Shown: positions 18,554-27,934, counted from the stretch's first letter. The stretch: DNA of 64,000 nt from Enterobacter cloacae subsp. cloacae ATCC 13047 (GCF_000025565.1 NC_014121.1:744001-808000), one strand, 5' to 3'. A program made the numbers and translations. The notes: generated by a model from the sequence alone, not told the origin.

Positions 18554-19195
18554 TTATGGACAGGTATAACGAAGCGCCACCTGAACGGCCATTTTCCGGT
18601 AGTGCTGGCGCTGAGCCTGCTCGTCTGCTCCCTCTTCAAACAGCAGCGTAAAGGTGTAACTGTTGGCAACATAGTGGAAGCTGAAGCTGCTGATCAGGCG
18701 GTGAAGATCCCGCGGGTCAACCGACTGGCTGAACAGCTGCTTTTCTTTTCCGCGCCGCAGGATATCGTCGAGCAGATCGAGCGCGCTGCGGTTGACCTGG
18801 CGCAGGTAGCTGGATTGCTGCATAAAGCGACCACGCTGCATGTTCTCCATGCAGATAATACGAATGTAATCCGGGTGGTCTGCGTGGTAGTCAAAGGTGG
18901 CTTCCACCAGGTGCACCAGCGCTTCAACCGGCGGTATGTCTGCAAGGCTGAGCGCTTTTTCACTGGCGCGGATCCGGGTGTAGACGTACTCAAGAACGAG
19001 AAGGTAAAGATTTTCTTTGTTCTTAAAATGGTAAACCACCATCCGTTTCGTGGTGCCTGCTTTCTCTGCGATCTGCTCCATGCGGGCGCCGTTCAACCCA
19101 TATTCAGCAAAAAGGGCGATAGCGCTCTGAAAGATTTTTTCCTTCAGGCTGGATTCTTCACTGTGCTCAGGGAGTTCGCTGCCAGGGTTTGCCAC
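18554..19195 (-). CDS. TetR/AcrR-family transcriptional regulator
   Basis: This 213-residue regulator has an N-terminal helix-turn-helix (IFQSAIALFAEYGLNGARME, then AGTTKRMVVYHFKNKENLY, about residues 20-65). The C-terminal ligand domain contains HPDYIRIICMENMQRGRFM. The start is GTG at 19195, preceded by AAGGAAAGG. It ends about 40 bp upstream of ohrR on the same strand. The ligand and targets are unknown. It belongs to a three-gene block with ohr and ohrR that is inserted between dnaT and yjjB relative to E. coli. Confidence 0.85.
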   Translation of the reverse strand: MANPGSELPEHSEESSLKEKIFQSAIALFAEYGLNGARMEQIAEKAGTTKRMVVYHFKNKENLYLLVLEYVYTRIRASEKALSLADIPPVEALVHLVEATFDYHADHPDYIRIICMENMQRGRFMQQSSYLRQVNRSALDLLDDILRRGKEKQLFSQSVDPRDLHRLISSFSFHYVANSYTFTLLFEEGADEQAQRQHYRKMAVQVALRYTCP

Positions 19196-19262
19196 ATCCT
19201 TTCCTTATCGTCACTAAACGGAATAGAAAGATTATCCCCATGGCAGCGAAATAACACAAACA

Positions 19263-19841
<579 letters not shown>

Positions 19842-20174
19842 TTAAACATATCGGCAACGGCGTTAATCAGCGGGAAGCCCGGAACCAGCAGGAGCACGCT
19901 GGCGGCCATGGCAATGGTGGGCGTGTTGGCAAACTGCGGCAGGCGCAGCAGCAGCCCCGACACCGTGGTGGCAACAAACGCGGTGATGCAGAAGTTAATT
20001 TGTGGGTGCAACTGCCGGTGCGTCAGTACCTGGCGTACATACATGGCGATGCTGCTGGCGCAGAAGGTCACGAACGCGCCGTCCCAGCCCCCTTTATTGA
20101 GCTTACAAAAACAGGCGCACGATAACCCCACCATCAACACCACCAGCCAGCGCGGATAACGTAGGGGTTTAATT

Positions 20175-21233
20175 GGCTTTGTTGAATAAATCGAACTTTT
20201 GCTGAGTTGAAGGATCAGATCACGTATCTTCCCGACAACGCAGACCGTTCCGTGGCAAAGCAAAAGTTCAAAATCACCAACTGGCCCACCTACAATAAAG
20301 CCCTCATCAACCGTGGCTCCATAACTTTCTGGCTGGATGATGAAGCTATTCAGGCCTGGTATGAGTCAGCAACACCTTCTTCACGAGGCAGACCTCAGCG
20401 CTATTCTGACCTTGCCATCACTACTGTGCTGGTCATTAAACGCGTATTCAGGCTGACCCTGCGGGCTGCGCAGGGCTTTTATTGATTCCATTTTTTTCTC
20501 TGATGAACGTTCCGCTACGCTGCCCGGATTACAGCTGTGTCAGCAGGCGGGCAAAGTCGGTTAATGTCAGTTTCAAAACGCCCACCCGGGGTGAAATCGC
20601 ACACCTGGTAATTGATTCCACCGGGCTGAAGGTCTTCGGTGAAGGCGAGTGGAAAGTCAAAAAGCATGGCCAGGAACGCCGCCGTATCTGGCGTAAGCTG
20701 CATCTCGCCGTTGACAGTAAAACACATGAAATCATCTGCGCTGACCTGTCGCTGAACAACGTTACGGACTCAGAGGCCTTCCCCGGGTTAATCCGGCAAA
20801 CCCACCGGAAAATCAGGTCAGCCGCCGCCGATGGCGCTTACGATACCCGGCTATGTCACGATGAACTGCGGCGTAAGAAAATCAGCGCGCTTATCCCTCC
20901 CCGAAAAGGTGCGGGTTACTGGCCCGGTGAATATGCAGACCGTAACCGTGCAGTGGCTAATCAGCGAATGACCGGGAGTAATGCGCGGTGGAAATGGACA
21001 ACAGATTACAACCGTCGCTCGATAGCGGAAACGGCGATGTACCGGGTAAAACAGCTGTTCGGGGGTTCACTGACGCTGCGTGACTACGATGGTCAGGTTG
21101 CGGAGGCTATGGCCCTGGTACGAGCGCTGAACAAAATGACGAAAGCAGGTATACCTGAAAGCGTGCGTATTGCCTGAAAACACAACCCGCTACGGGGGAG
21201 ACTTACCCGAAATCTGATTTATTCAACAAAGCC
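20175..21233 (+). mobile_element. IS903-like insertion sequence (IS5 family)
   Basis: The element is 1059 bp with 18-bp terminal inverted repeats: GGCTTTGTTGAATAAATC at 20175-20192 and its exact complement at 21216-21233. It is flanked by a 9-bp target duplication, GGTTTAATT. These features and the transposase sequence match IS903. IS903 is about 1057 bp as I recall, and the two extra bases equal the two +1 indels in the transposase frame. It is inserted in yjjP, opposite to yjjP transcription. Confidence 0.95.
20207..21177 (+). pseudogene. tnp: IS903-type transposase with two +1 indels
   Basis: This is a DDE transposase of the IS5 family. Residues from the TTG at 20207 ([14 protein letters not shown]) to AAQGF at about 20480 are in one frame. 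The rest (SLMNVPLRCPDYSCV onward, with the DDE-domain signature YRVKQLFGG) is in another frame from about 20490. The shift comes from an extra base in the GGGCTTTT tract and another in the T7 tract at 20491-20497, within about 20 bp. The canonical protein is a single ORF of about 307 residues with no programmed frameshift. The copy is therefore inactive or contains sequencing errors. Confidence 0.88.
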
Positions 21234-21586
21234 GGTTTAATTTGGTTGAACCGTTTTTCTATCTCTTTCAGGTCGAGCAGCTTATGTTCAGCCAGAATGA
21301 CGATGTGCTGCACTTCGGTTACCACATGCATATTAATGCCGCGGTCGTGGTTTTTACGGGTAGAGGTGAGGCACTGGCCATCTTTGATAGTGGTCAGCAC
21401 GATAGCGTTCGATGAAATCGCGCTTTCGACGCTATCCATCCCCAATGCCAGCCCCAGACGCGTCGAAAGCTCCTCGACCAGGGCGCTTTCCGCCCCGTGC
21501 TGGAGCAGGAAAAGTCCGCACTGAATACACAGCCGCGTGGTGGCACGCTGCATCGTTATTTCTGCCTGCATGTAGTGTCCCGAAGT

Positions 21587-21983
21587 GTTGGTGAGTCGCT
21601 TGCCTGTTGGCCCCTGATGCTTACTTTTAGCACAGAGTGCGGTATCCCTTGCTCTGGGTCAGATCAAGATTCCTGCAAACAGTTGCAGCCCGGTTCGCGA
21701 AAGAGAATGAGGTTTAAATATAAATGCGATGAATTTATATGATTCGAAATATAGAATATTTATATTAAGTTATTCTTATTTTATATTTTCATTATTTTAA
21801 TGCTCTTGCAATTAAATTTAATTGCGCTTTGTGAGATATTAGCGTTGTTTTAGGCCTTTCTTAAGCTAAGAACATATCTCATCTTCTGCTTGTATTAATC
21901 AGTCTACACTCAGGGACGAAAAAACATAAATCTTGATGCGTTTAGACGCTACTCATCAAATGAAAAATGGACACGGAGGGTCT
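21587..21983. promoter_or_regulatory. AT-rich control region of yjjQ-bglJ
   Basis: This is about 400 bp without a gene. From 21715 to 21830 it is extremely AT-rich, unlike the surrounding sequence. It contains an 18-bp perfect palindrome GCAATTAAATTTAATTGC at 21808-21825 and inverted ATATAAAT/ATTTATAT arms at 21719-21740. In E. coli yjjQ-bglJ is silenced by H-NS and activated by LeuO, so this composition fits a silenced promoter. The specific binding sites are inferred. The yjjP promoter should lie at the left end. Confidence 0.6.
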
Positions 21984-22721
21984 ATGTTGTCATTGAATGG
22001 TAAACATGGCGTAGTTATTAGCAGGGTACCCGTTATGCAAAACGGGTTAGGCAGCGTTATGGCAAACCATTTCCCAGAATTTGAATTGACTTATTGTCGT
22101 TCGCTGCAGGAGTTAACGTTACTTCAGCTTCGCCGGGCTAATGTCATTATTGCTGATATTTCAGGTGAATACAGGAAACCCCGGGGAACGTTAGAAGAAT
22201 ATTACAACTTACTGAACCAATACCGGGATATTCACTGGATTTTTATGGTCTCTCGTCCCCTTTATCCCATTGCAGTGGAACTGCTTATGCGCCCGGAAAG
22301 CACGTTGCTTTCTGAAATGGAACCGATTGAAGGCGTGATTAATGCTATTCGTGCAGGTAGCGAGCGGGCAGAGCGGATAAGCCAGACGTTATTGTCTCCT
22401 GAACCCGCCGAGGCGGAAACCGAAGACGAACCGTTTGTTGCGCTGACCCACTCTGAACGAAAAGTGTTACGCCTGCTAGGTAAGGGCTGGGGAATTAACC
22501 AAATTGCTACCTTGCTCAAGAAGAGCAACAAAACGATCAGTGCGCAGAAAAACAGTGCGATGCGACGGTTGTCGCTGCGCAGCAATGCCGATATGTACGC
22601 CTGGATTAACAGTGCACAGGGAATGAGAGAGCTGAGTTTAATGTCAGCCTATGGAGAGTATGAGGAATGGAAAAAACCGATACACCAGGACATATCGCTG
22701 TCATCGAAAATTGCACAATGA
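21984..22721 (+). CDS. yjjQ: LuxR-type regulator YjjQ
   Basis: This 245-residue transcription regulator has an N-terminal receiver-like or FixJ-like domain lacking the usual phosphorylation pocket. The C-terminal LuxR helix-turn-helix is [20 protein letters not shown] and [18 protein letters not shown], at about residues 160-205. I chose the ATG at 21984 ([17 protein letters not shown]) because GGAGGG lies 5 nt before it. In E. coli YjjQ represses motility and other genes. It overlaps bglJ by 55 bp, so the two are co-translated. Confidence 0.9.
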   Translation: MLSLNGKHGVVISRVPVMQNGLGSVMANHFPEFELTYCRSLQELTLLQLRRANVIIADISGEYRKPRGTLEEYYNLLNQYRDIHWIFMVSRPLYPIAVELLMRPESTLLSEMEPIEGVINAIRAGSERAERISQTLLSPEPAEAETEDEPFVALTHSERKVLRLLGKGWGINQIATLLKKSNKTISAQKNSAMRRLSLRSNADMYAWINSAQGMRELSLMSAYGEYEEWKKPIHQDISLSSKIAQ

Positions 22722-23353
22722 GTGCCGTTGGGCTGCAGCATCTTTTTGCGATGCCGATGCTCAGCCATTATCGACTGCACCTCTTCAGTCAGTTCGAAAG
22801 CTTTAAAAAGGCGCTGACCAATATCTCTTTTTTCTCGGTGATCTATTCGCTCTCGGATGCGCGTGAAGAGCGTCGTAACTGCCTGGCTTCCCTGCGGGAT
22901 CTCGCTTTCACCCATAGCGATATTCAGCGAATTGTACTTGCGTCTGATGACATGGAAGCGCGCCTGATAAGCCATCTGTCGCCTTCTCGTCTGCATGGCA
23001 TTGTGAGTAAATCGGTACCGCTGAGCCACCTGCAGGAGGAGCTGGTGGTGCTATTGAGAGAGACGCATCATATCAATGACAATATGCTGAACCACTGGTA
23101 TGTCAATCAAAACAGATTGTTAAGCCCAACAGAGCGGGCGATATTGCGGTATATGTCTTTCGGGTTTTCCATTCCTGAAATCGCGACACAACTTGAACGC
23201 AATATTAAAACCATCCGCGCGCACAAGTTTAATGCGATGGTGAAACTGGGGGTGAATTCTGACGTAGGGCTGCTTGATGCGGCGGATATTCTTACTCATC
23301 TTCCGGCAAGAGACATGCGCTGTTCGGTGTCAGGCTCGCCGGCATTTTTATAA
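22667..23353 (+). CDS. bglJ: LuxR-type regulator BglJ
   Basis: This is a partner of RcsB; the BglJ-RcsB heterodimer activates bgl, leuO and other genes in E. coli. The 228-residue protein has an N-terminal receiver-like domain ([19 protein letters not shown]) and the C-terminal LuxR helix-turn-helix [20 protein letters not shown] and [19 protein letters not shown]. It is moderately diverged from E. coli BglJ, with the HTH best conserved. It starts inside the 3' end of yjjQ. Confidence 0.88.
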   Translation: MEKTDTPGHIAVIENCTMSAVGLQHLFAMPMLSHYRLHLFSQFESFKKALTNISFFSVIYSLSDAREERRNCLASLRDLAFTHSDIQRIVLASDDMEARLISHLSPSRLHGIVSKSVPLSHLQEELVVLLRETHHINDNMLNHWYVNQNRLLSPTERAILRYMSFGFSIPEIATQLERNIKTIRAHKFNAMVKLGVNSDVGLLDAADILTHLPARDMRCSVSGSPAFL

Positions 23354-23364
23354 TCGGTGATTTT

Positions 23365-23395
23365 TTGATGCGCCAGATACATTCTGGCACATCAA
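23365..23395. terminator. hairpin between bglJ and the ybaK-type gene
   Basis: TTGATG-C-GCCAGA and TCTGGC-A-CATCAA form a 12-bp stem with one mismatch and a 5-nt loop, between two convergent stop codons. The T tracts are poor, so it may be only a weak bidirectional terminator. Confidence 0.5.
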
Positions 23396-23854
23396 TTAAA
23401 TGCATACATCGACCCACTTTGCGGACGTCAGCTCAGCCATCCGGTCTGGAGAAATGCGTACGGCGCTGTGGATGGCACCTGCGGCGGGCAGCACTTCCGC
23501 GTACTGTTTTAACGAAATATCGCAGTAAACAGAAAGTGGGTTTTCCAGCCCGAACGGACAGACTCCCCCGACGGGATGGCCTGTAATCGTCACCACTTCA
23601 TCACTACTGAGCATGCGCGCTTTTGCACCAAAGGTATCTTTCAGTTTTTTGTTGTCCAGACGCGCATCGCCTTTCGCCACTACCAGAATCACCTCATTTT
23701 TTACTTTTAGCGATAATGTCTTGGCGATTTGACCCGGCTCAACGCGATGAGCGGCAGCAGCCAGCGCAACGGTCGCGGTACTTTGACTCAGTTCAATGAT
23801 TTCTATATCCGGCGCGTTGTCGGCAAAAAACTGCTGTACAGACTGCAAACTCAT
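23396..23854 (-). CDS. YbaK/EbsC-family aminoacyl-tRNA deacylase-like protein
   Basis: This 152-residue protein has the YbaK/ProX fold, whose members hydrolyse mischarged tRNAs in trans. Visible features are the conserved Lys in GQIAKTLSLKVKNE (about residue 45), ARLDNKKLKDTFGAKARMLS, and the substrate-loop segment GHPVGGVCPFGL near 92-103. The closest subgroup cannot be fixed by eye (YeaK- or ProXp-like), so the tRNA specificity is unknown. It is not in this location in E. coli K-12 and is probably accessory. Confidence 0.85.
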   Translation of the reverse strand: MSLQSVQQFFADNAPDIEIIELSQSTATVALAAAAHRVEPGQIAKTLSLKVKNEVILVVAKGDARLDNKKLKDTFGAKARMLSSDEVVTITGHPVGGVCPFGLENPLSVYCDISLKQYAEVLPAAGAIHSAVRISPDRMAELTSAKWVDVCI

Positions 23855-23972
23855 TGTTTCCTCCTGACAAATATCCTGCGTAATCTGTCATAAGAATTTA
23901 TCTGCTGTAAATATCTCTTAAGTAACAAATATCCAACATGGCCGATTTCTGGATCGCCTTCACATTCACGGA

Positions 23973-23993
23973 AACCGGTTACAGTAACCGGTT
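23973..23993. promoter_or_regulatory. perfect palindrome before the PTS gene (candidate operator)
   Basis: AACCGGTTAC, one A, then GTAACCGGTT makes a 21-bp perfect palindrome. It contains AACCGGTT twice, 13 bp apart centre to centre. AACCGGTT resembles operators of LacI-family sugar repressors, for example AscG. It lies about 190 bp upstream of the EIIC gene. No regulator gene is adjacent, so the binder is unknown. Apart from this and a candidate small ORF, the 330-bp gap holds only promoter-like AT-rich sequence. Confidence 0.55.
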
Positions 23994-24061
23994 GCAGAGC
24001 GTGAATCAGAGATTAATACTGAGGACGTAACGTCCCCTGTATCCAATAATAAGAGCACATT

Positions 24062-24213
24062 ATGAAACCATTCCGTCTGAGCATTACCGCTGGTACACGA
24101 GCCAGCAAGGTTGTGAAGCTGATTTATGGAACAACGTGTGGCGTGAAAACGCCCGTATCGAACGTCTGACAGGAGATCTGCTATGTCTGCCAACCATGCT
24201 GCGTTTAATCTGA
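24062..24213 (+). other. possible small ORF, frameshifted near its start
   Basis: An ATG at 24062 after AATAAGAG opens a 35-codon frame. A different frame running from about 24067 to the TGA at 24211-24213 has more protein-like coding content (for example WYTSQQGCEADLWNNVWREN and ARIERLTGDLL). That frame has no start codon of its own. One extra A in ATGAAACC would join the ATG to it and give a protein of about 50 residues overlapping the start of the EIIC gene. It could be a broken or misassembled small gene, or chance. I do not recognise it. Confidence 0.35.
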
Positions 24214-25529
24214 TATTCCGTTTCGTTGAAAATTACGTCAGTCCCATTGCCGGGCGGATCTCTTCCCAGCGTCATGTTATGGCTATCCGCGACGGGTTTA
24301 TCTCCGCGATGCCCTTCATGATTGTCGGTTCATTTTTGTTAGTGTTTGCTTACCCACCGTTTTCGCCAGACACCACCTGGGGCTTCGCGCGCGCCTGGCT
24401 GGACATGGCAAAGCAATTTGAAGGCCAGATTCTCACGCCGTTCGATATGACGATGGGCATTATGTCCATTTATATTTGTGCGGCCATAGCCTATAACCTC
24501 GGCAAACACTATGTGAAATCGCATCAGTTAGATCCGTTCATGTGCGCCATGCTGTCGCTGATGGCGTTTCTGTTGGTGGCTGCACCTAAGACCAAAGGCA
24601 CGCTGCCCGTAGACAGCCTGGGAGGCACGGGGATCTTTACTGCGATTCTGGTAGCAATCTACTGCGTTGAGATGATGCGTTTCCTCAAAGCGCACAATAT
24701 CGGTATCCGTCTGCCGGACCAGGTTCCTCCGATGATCAAAAACTCCTTTGATCTGCTGATCCCGGTGCTGGTGGTTGTACTGACGCTCTATCCGCTGAGT
24801 TTGTTGATTCAGTCTCAGTTTGGCATGCTGATCCCGCAGGCCATTATGTCAATCTTCAAACCGCTGGTTTCCGCTGCGGATTCTCTGCCTGCCATCCTAC
24901 TGGCGGTGTTGATTGGTCATTTACTGTGGTTCGCAGGGATCCACGGGGCGGCAATTGTCTCCGGGATGCTGCAGATGTTCTGGCTGACCAATCTCGGGGC
25001 TAACCAGACCGCCCTTGCGGCAAGCCAGCCTCTTCCCCATATCTTTATGGAAGCGTTCTGGACGTTCTTTATCGTGATTGGGGGCTCGGGCGCGACAATG
25101 GGGCTGGTGTTCTGCTACCTGCGCAGCCGTTCAGCGCACCTGCGCTCCATCGGGCGTCTGAGCGTGGTGCCGAGCATCTTTAACATCAACGAACCGGTCA
25201 TTTTTGGTACGCCGATCGTCATGAACCCGGTGTTCTTTATTCCGTTCCTGCTGGCGCCGATGGTCAACGCCGTGCTGGCCTGGGCGGCAATGAAGTTTGA
25301 TCTGATTAGCCGCGTTATCTCTGTTGTTCCATGGACAGCACCCGCGCCTGTGGGCGCCGCATGGGCGCTGGGCTGGGATTTCCGCGCGGCCATTCTGGTA
25401 GTGGTGCTTGCGTGTGTCTCCGCCATCATCTACTTCCCGTTCTTTAAAGTGTACGAGAAGCAACTGCTGGAGCAGGAAGCGGAAGAAGCGCAGCGTAATG
25501 CGGAAGCGGAAAATCAGCAGGTGGCCTAG
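24183..25529 (+). CDS. orphan PTS EIIC, lactose/cellobiose (CelB) family
   Basis: This is an inner-membrane sugar permease domain of the phosphotransferase system. The 448-residue protein starts at the ATG 8 nt after AGGAG and has about 10 membrane segments. It carries the substrate-site signatures LWFAGIHGAAIVSG (about residue 248) and SIFNINEPVIFGTP (about 337), typical of cellobiose/chitobiose EIIC. No EIIA, EIIB, glycosidase or regulator gene is adjacent. It must borrow these subunits from elsewhere or may be non-functional. The C-terminal tail is charged and Glu/Ala/Gln-rich. Likely substrate: a beta-glucoside or related disaccharide. Confidence 0.88.
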   Translation: MSANHAAFNLIFRFVENYVSPIAGRISSQRHVMAIRDGFISAMPFMIVGSFLLVFAYPPFSPDTTWGFARAWLDMAKQFEGQILTPFDMTMGIMSIYICAAIAYNLGKHYVKSHQLDPFMCAMLSLMAFLLVAAPKTKGTLPVDSLGGTGIFTAILVAIYCVEMMRFLKAHNIGIRLPDQVPPMIKNSFDLLIPVLVVVLTLYPLSLLIQSQFGMLIPQAIMSIFKPLVSAADSLPAILLAVLIGHLLWFAGIHGAAIVSGMLQMFWLTNLGANQTALAASQPLPHIFMEAFWTFFIVIGGSGATMGLVFCYLRSRSAHLRSIGRLSVVPSIFNINEPVIFGTPIVMNPVFFIPFLLAPMVNAVLAWAAMKFDLISRVISVVPWTAPAPVGAAWALGWDFRAAILVVVLACVSAIIYFPFFKVYEKQLLEQEAEEAQRNAEAENQQVA

Positions 25530-25537
25530 GTAAAAGC

Positions 25538-25564
25538 AAAACGGCAACATAAGTTGCCGTTTTT
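25538..25564 (+). terminator. rho-independent terminator after the EIIC gene
   Basis: AAAACGGCAAC and GTTGCCGTTTTT form an 11-bp stem with a 4-nt loop, followed by a T run, 9 bp after the stop codon. Confidence 0.9.
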
Positions 25565-25574
25565 AGTGTTTGTT

Positions 25575-26041
25575 CCCTCTCCCTGTGGGCTTAGGGTTCC
25601 CCAGTAATTTTTTAACCATAAGCGATAACGCTGCTCTAAGAAGGACTGAGAGCATTCAGCGATGCCCTGGTCCGGCTGTAAATCGCTGAGGCGTTTCCTG
25701 CAGGCCGGGGCGAGGCGCATGGATGCGCCGAGAGGGCGGCTTTACAGGGACGTTACATCCGCCCGTCCCCGATAAGCCGGAAGGAATAAGCCGAAGGCAC
25801 CGGCGGAGCGGCGATTTACCGCCGGGAGCCCGGGTCGCCAGGGTGGTGGCGACTGAGCCACCCTGGCACGTTCACAAGTCATGCCGTTACAGAGTAGCAA
25901 GGAACATAAAGTGAACGGAATGACCTCCACAGCCGTATGTTTCCCCTCACCCCCGCCCTCTCCCAAAAGGAGAGGGGGCCGTCTGTGCAGGCATTATTTA
26001 TGGGGATCCCTCAGCCCTGTGGGAGAGGGCCAGGGTGAGGG
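25575..26041. repeat. composite dispersed repeat, copy B
   Basis: This fills the gap between the convergent EIIC and fhuF genes. The left arm (CCCTCTCCCTGTGGGCTTAGGG) is decayed relative to copy A, while the right arm (GGGAGAGGGCCAGGGTGAGGG) is intact. The interior from about 25663 matches copy A nearly base for base, including the GCCAGGGTGG/CCACCCTGGC hairpin at 25837-25868. Between about 25590 and 25660 the copies share only short blocks (CCCCAGTAAT, AGCGAT). A minus-strand frame at 25742-25966 is open but diverges from that of copy A after a 1-base indel. Confidence 0.8.
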
Positions 26042-26058
26042 CATCAGGCCGGTCCTGA

Positions 26059-26847
26059 CTACTTCAGCGTACAATCCCCGCACTGCTGAACGTCCGGCAG
26101 GCGATAGCGCTGGCAGCAGGTGCGGCGCACCAGAAGCCCGTCACGTGGCACCACGGTACGGAATAACGGGTTATCGCGGCCATCCGCAAGCTGTTTCGTA
26201 AAGAACAAGGACTGACGCAGGGCATCCACCTTCTCATCACCGAGCAGGGGCTTCATTTCCGTCAAATACCAGTGGATTAAATAGCCGGTATTACTCCAGA
26301 TAAGCTTCCCGTTGATCTCACCTGTCTCTTCCAGAGCATTCACCACCGGCATCAGGGCGCGGGTCACGAGCCGCTCCATCCGCTGCGTGGCAGAAAGATG
26401 CATGGCCGTTGGGTCTTCGTGAAGATCGATCCAGAAGCAGGCCGCACGCCCCGTCTCGTGGAACTCAACGTGAAAATACTCCGGGGAGAGATCCAGCATG
26501 GTCTCCTGGGTGAGCAATGCCAGCATAAGCGGAGGCGCCATCAGGCCGATATACCATTGCGCCCAGAGAGAGAGCAGGGGCTTATTTTCCCGCGTAAGGG
26601 TGGGTTGATTGCGATAGATATGGTCAGAATAGGTTGCCAGCAGCGACTGGCGTTTTGCCGGCTGCTGCCACTGTGCCAGCGTCATCGCGTGGTGCGGATG
26701 CGGCTCATCCAGTTTGATAAAGTCCAGCAGATGGGCACGGGTTGCCGCTATCTTTTCGCGTATGGCTTCCGCAAGCGAAGAGTCTCCCGTGGTGAGACGG
26801 GCTCGCCAGAGGAGGGGTTCAACAGTCTGTACGGTATGAGTGGCCAT
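26059..26847 (-). CDS. fhuF: siderophore-iron reductase FhuF
   Basis: This cytoplasmic 2Fe-2S reductase releases iron from hydroxamate siderophores such as ferrioxamine and ferrichrome. The 262-residue protein ends with the FhuF-specific cluster motif RRTCCQRYRLPDVQQCGDC, the Cys-Cys-x10-Cys-x2-Cys pattern. A Fur box lies just upstream. It is located between the accessory PTS gene and a diguanylate cyclase gene; in E. coli it follows bglJ. Confidence 0.94.
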   Translation of the reverse strand: MATHTVQTVEPLLWRARLTTGDSSLAEAIREKIAATRAHLLDFIKLDEPHPHHAMTLAQWQQPAKRQSLLATYSDHIYRNQPTLTRENKPLLSLWAQWYIGLMAPPLMLALLTQETMLDLSPEYFHVEFHETGRAACFWIDLHEDPTAMHLSATQRMERLVTRALMPVVNALEETGEINGKLIWSNTGYLIHWYLTEMKPLLGDEKVDALRQSLFFTKQLADGRDNPLFRTVVPRDGLLVRRTCCQRYRLPDVQQCGDCTLK

Positions 26848-26862
26848 AATAGATAGAAATCT

Positions 26863-26881
26863 AAATGATAATGATTGCCAA
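26863..26881 (-). promoter_or_regulatory. Fur box of fhuF
   Basis: AAATGATAATGATTGCCAA is a good partial match to the 19-bp Fur consensus (GATAATGATAATCATTATC). It lies about 16-34 bp upstream of the fhuF start, where Fe-Fur would block transcription. Confidence 0.8.
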
Positions 26882-26938
26882 TCCTAACTATTGCTCATAC
26901 CGATGGCAAGACTTTTGTCCTGGAGAGAGAGGCTGTGC

Positions 26939-27934
26939 TTAAACCGCCTGTAGTTCTTCGCTGAGCAGAATGTTATTTCGCCCAAGATGCTTTGCTTCGT
27001 AGAGGGCTTTATCTGCTTTTTCCAGCGCGCCTTCTGCGTCTTCATTCTCGAAAATGGCAATACCAATGCTGATGGTGACGTTAGTCGCGACGCGCTCATT
27101 GAACATGTGGGGGATTTTTAAGTCGTACACTTTCTGACGAATGCGCTCTGCCGTCTGGCGGGCATGTTCCAGCGAGATGTTCGTCAGCAGTACCATAAAC
27201 TCTTCTCCGCCAAACCGCGCCACAATATCCCGCGAGCGTACGGCATCACGAATGGCTGCCGAGACACGGATTAACGCCTGGTCACCCATCATATGGCCGT
27301 AGTGGTCGTTATAGGCCTTGAAGTGATCGATATCCATTAGCAGGACAAAGTGTTCGCCGTTCTCTACCGCAGGCAGATTCTCCAGTCGGCTTTGCAAGCC
27401 GCGACGGTTATACAGGCCGGTAAGTGGATCCATCATGCTGAGATCGGTCAGGGTTTCTCGTTCTTCCAGTAACCGGGAGAGAAGTTCCTGAGCGAAGCGA
27501 TCGTTACGTCTTTGTAGTACGTGGTGAACGCCGATAGCCACGACCGGAAGAATGAAAGAGTAGATCATTCTCAACCAGTGTTCAGAGGGGCTTAACCACA
27601 GGCAGACAATAAATGCGGGTAATGAGTGGAGCGTAAACGCTTTGATATTAATGGCGAATGCCAGCGAACCGATAAAAAGCACCGTTAATAGCGCCATGAT
27701 CAAATATGTCGCCCGATCCTGCGTAATTAACGAAAATTTTGAGGCGATTTGCCAGGCCCATAAAATACCGAATATCGCTGAAACCACAGGAATATTTATC
27801 TTGCGGGTACTCTTTTGCCAGTGCCAGAGCAGCAATCCGGTGCTGAGCGTAAAAATAGCCAGCAGGGGGAAAGATAACAGCTGAACAGAATAGAGCGGAT
27901 TTGTTACCGAGAACACCGCTGAGGTTGCGTTCAA
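26939..27934 (-). CDS. membrane GGDEF-type diguanylate cyclase; 5' end uncertain
   Basis: This protein makes cyclic di-GMP from two GTP. It has about six membrane segments in the first 150 residues and a cytoplasmic GGDEF domain at about residues 170-325. The active site is intact (ARFGGEEFMVLL) and the inhibitory I-site RSRD lies five residues upstream. The open frame as given can start only at a TTG (27934) inside a run of ten T with no ribosome site. A better N-terminus (MTSQSWRSLVNSKYQLSLRL) begins with an ATG at 28002 in another frame, joined if the tract had 11 T. So the gene is either frameshifted by slippage or misassembled. Confidence 0.8.
   Translation of the reverse strand: MNATSAVFSVTNPLYSVQLLSFPLLAIFTLSTGLLLWHWQKSTRKINIPVVSAIFGILWAWQIASKFSLITQDRATYLIMALLTVLFIGSLAFAINIKAFTLHSLPAFIVCLWLSPSEHWLRMIYSFILPVVAIGVHHVLQRRNDRFAQELLSRLLEERETLTDLSMMDPLTGLYNRRGLQSRLENLPAVENGEHFVLLMDIDHFKAYNDHYGHMMGDQALIRVSAAIRDAVRSRDIVARFGGEEFMVLLTNISLEHARQTAERIRQKVYDLKIPHMFNERVATNVTISIGIAIFENEDAEGALEKADKALYEAKHLGRNNILLSEELQAV

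Noticed and set aside
20482..21177. Programmed frameshift in the IS transposase
   Set aside because: IS903-type elements encode one continuous ORF. The shift needs two separate +1 indels and there is no slippery-site architecture.
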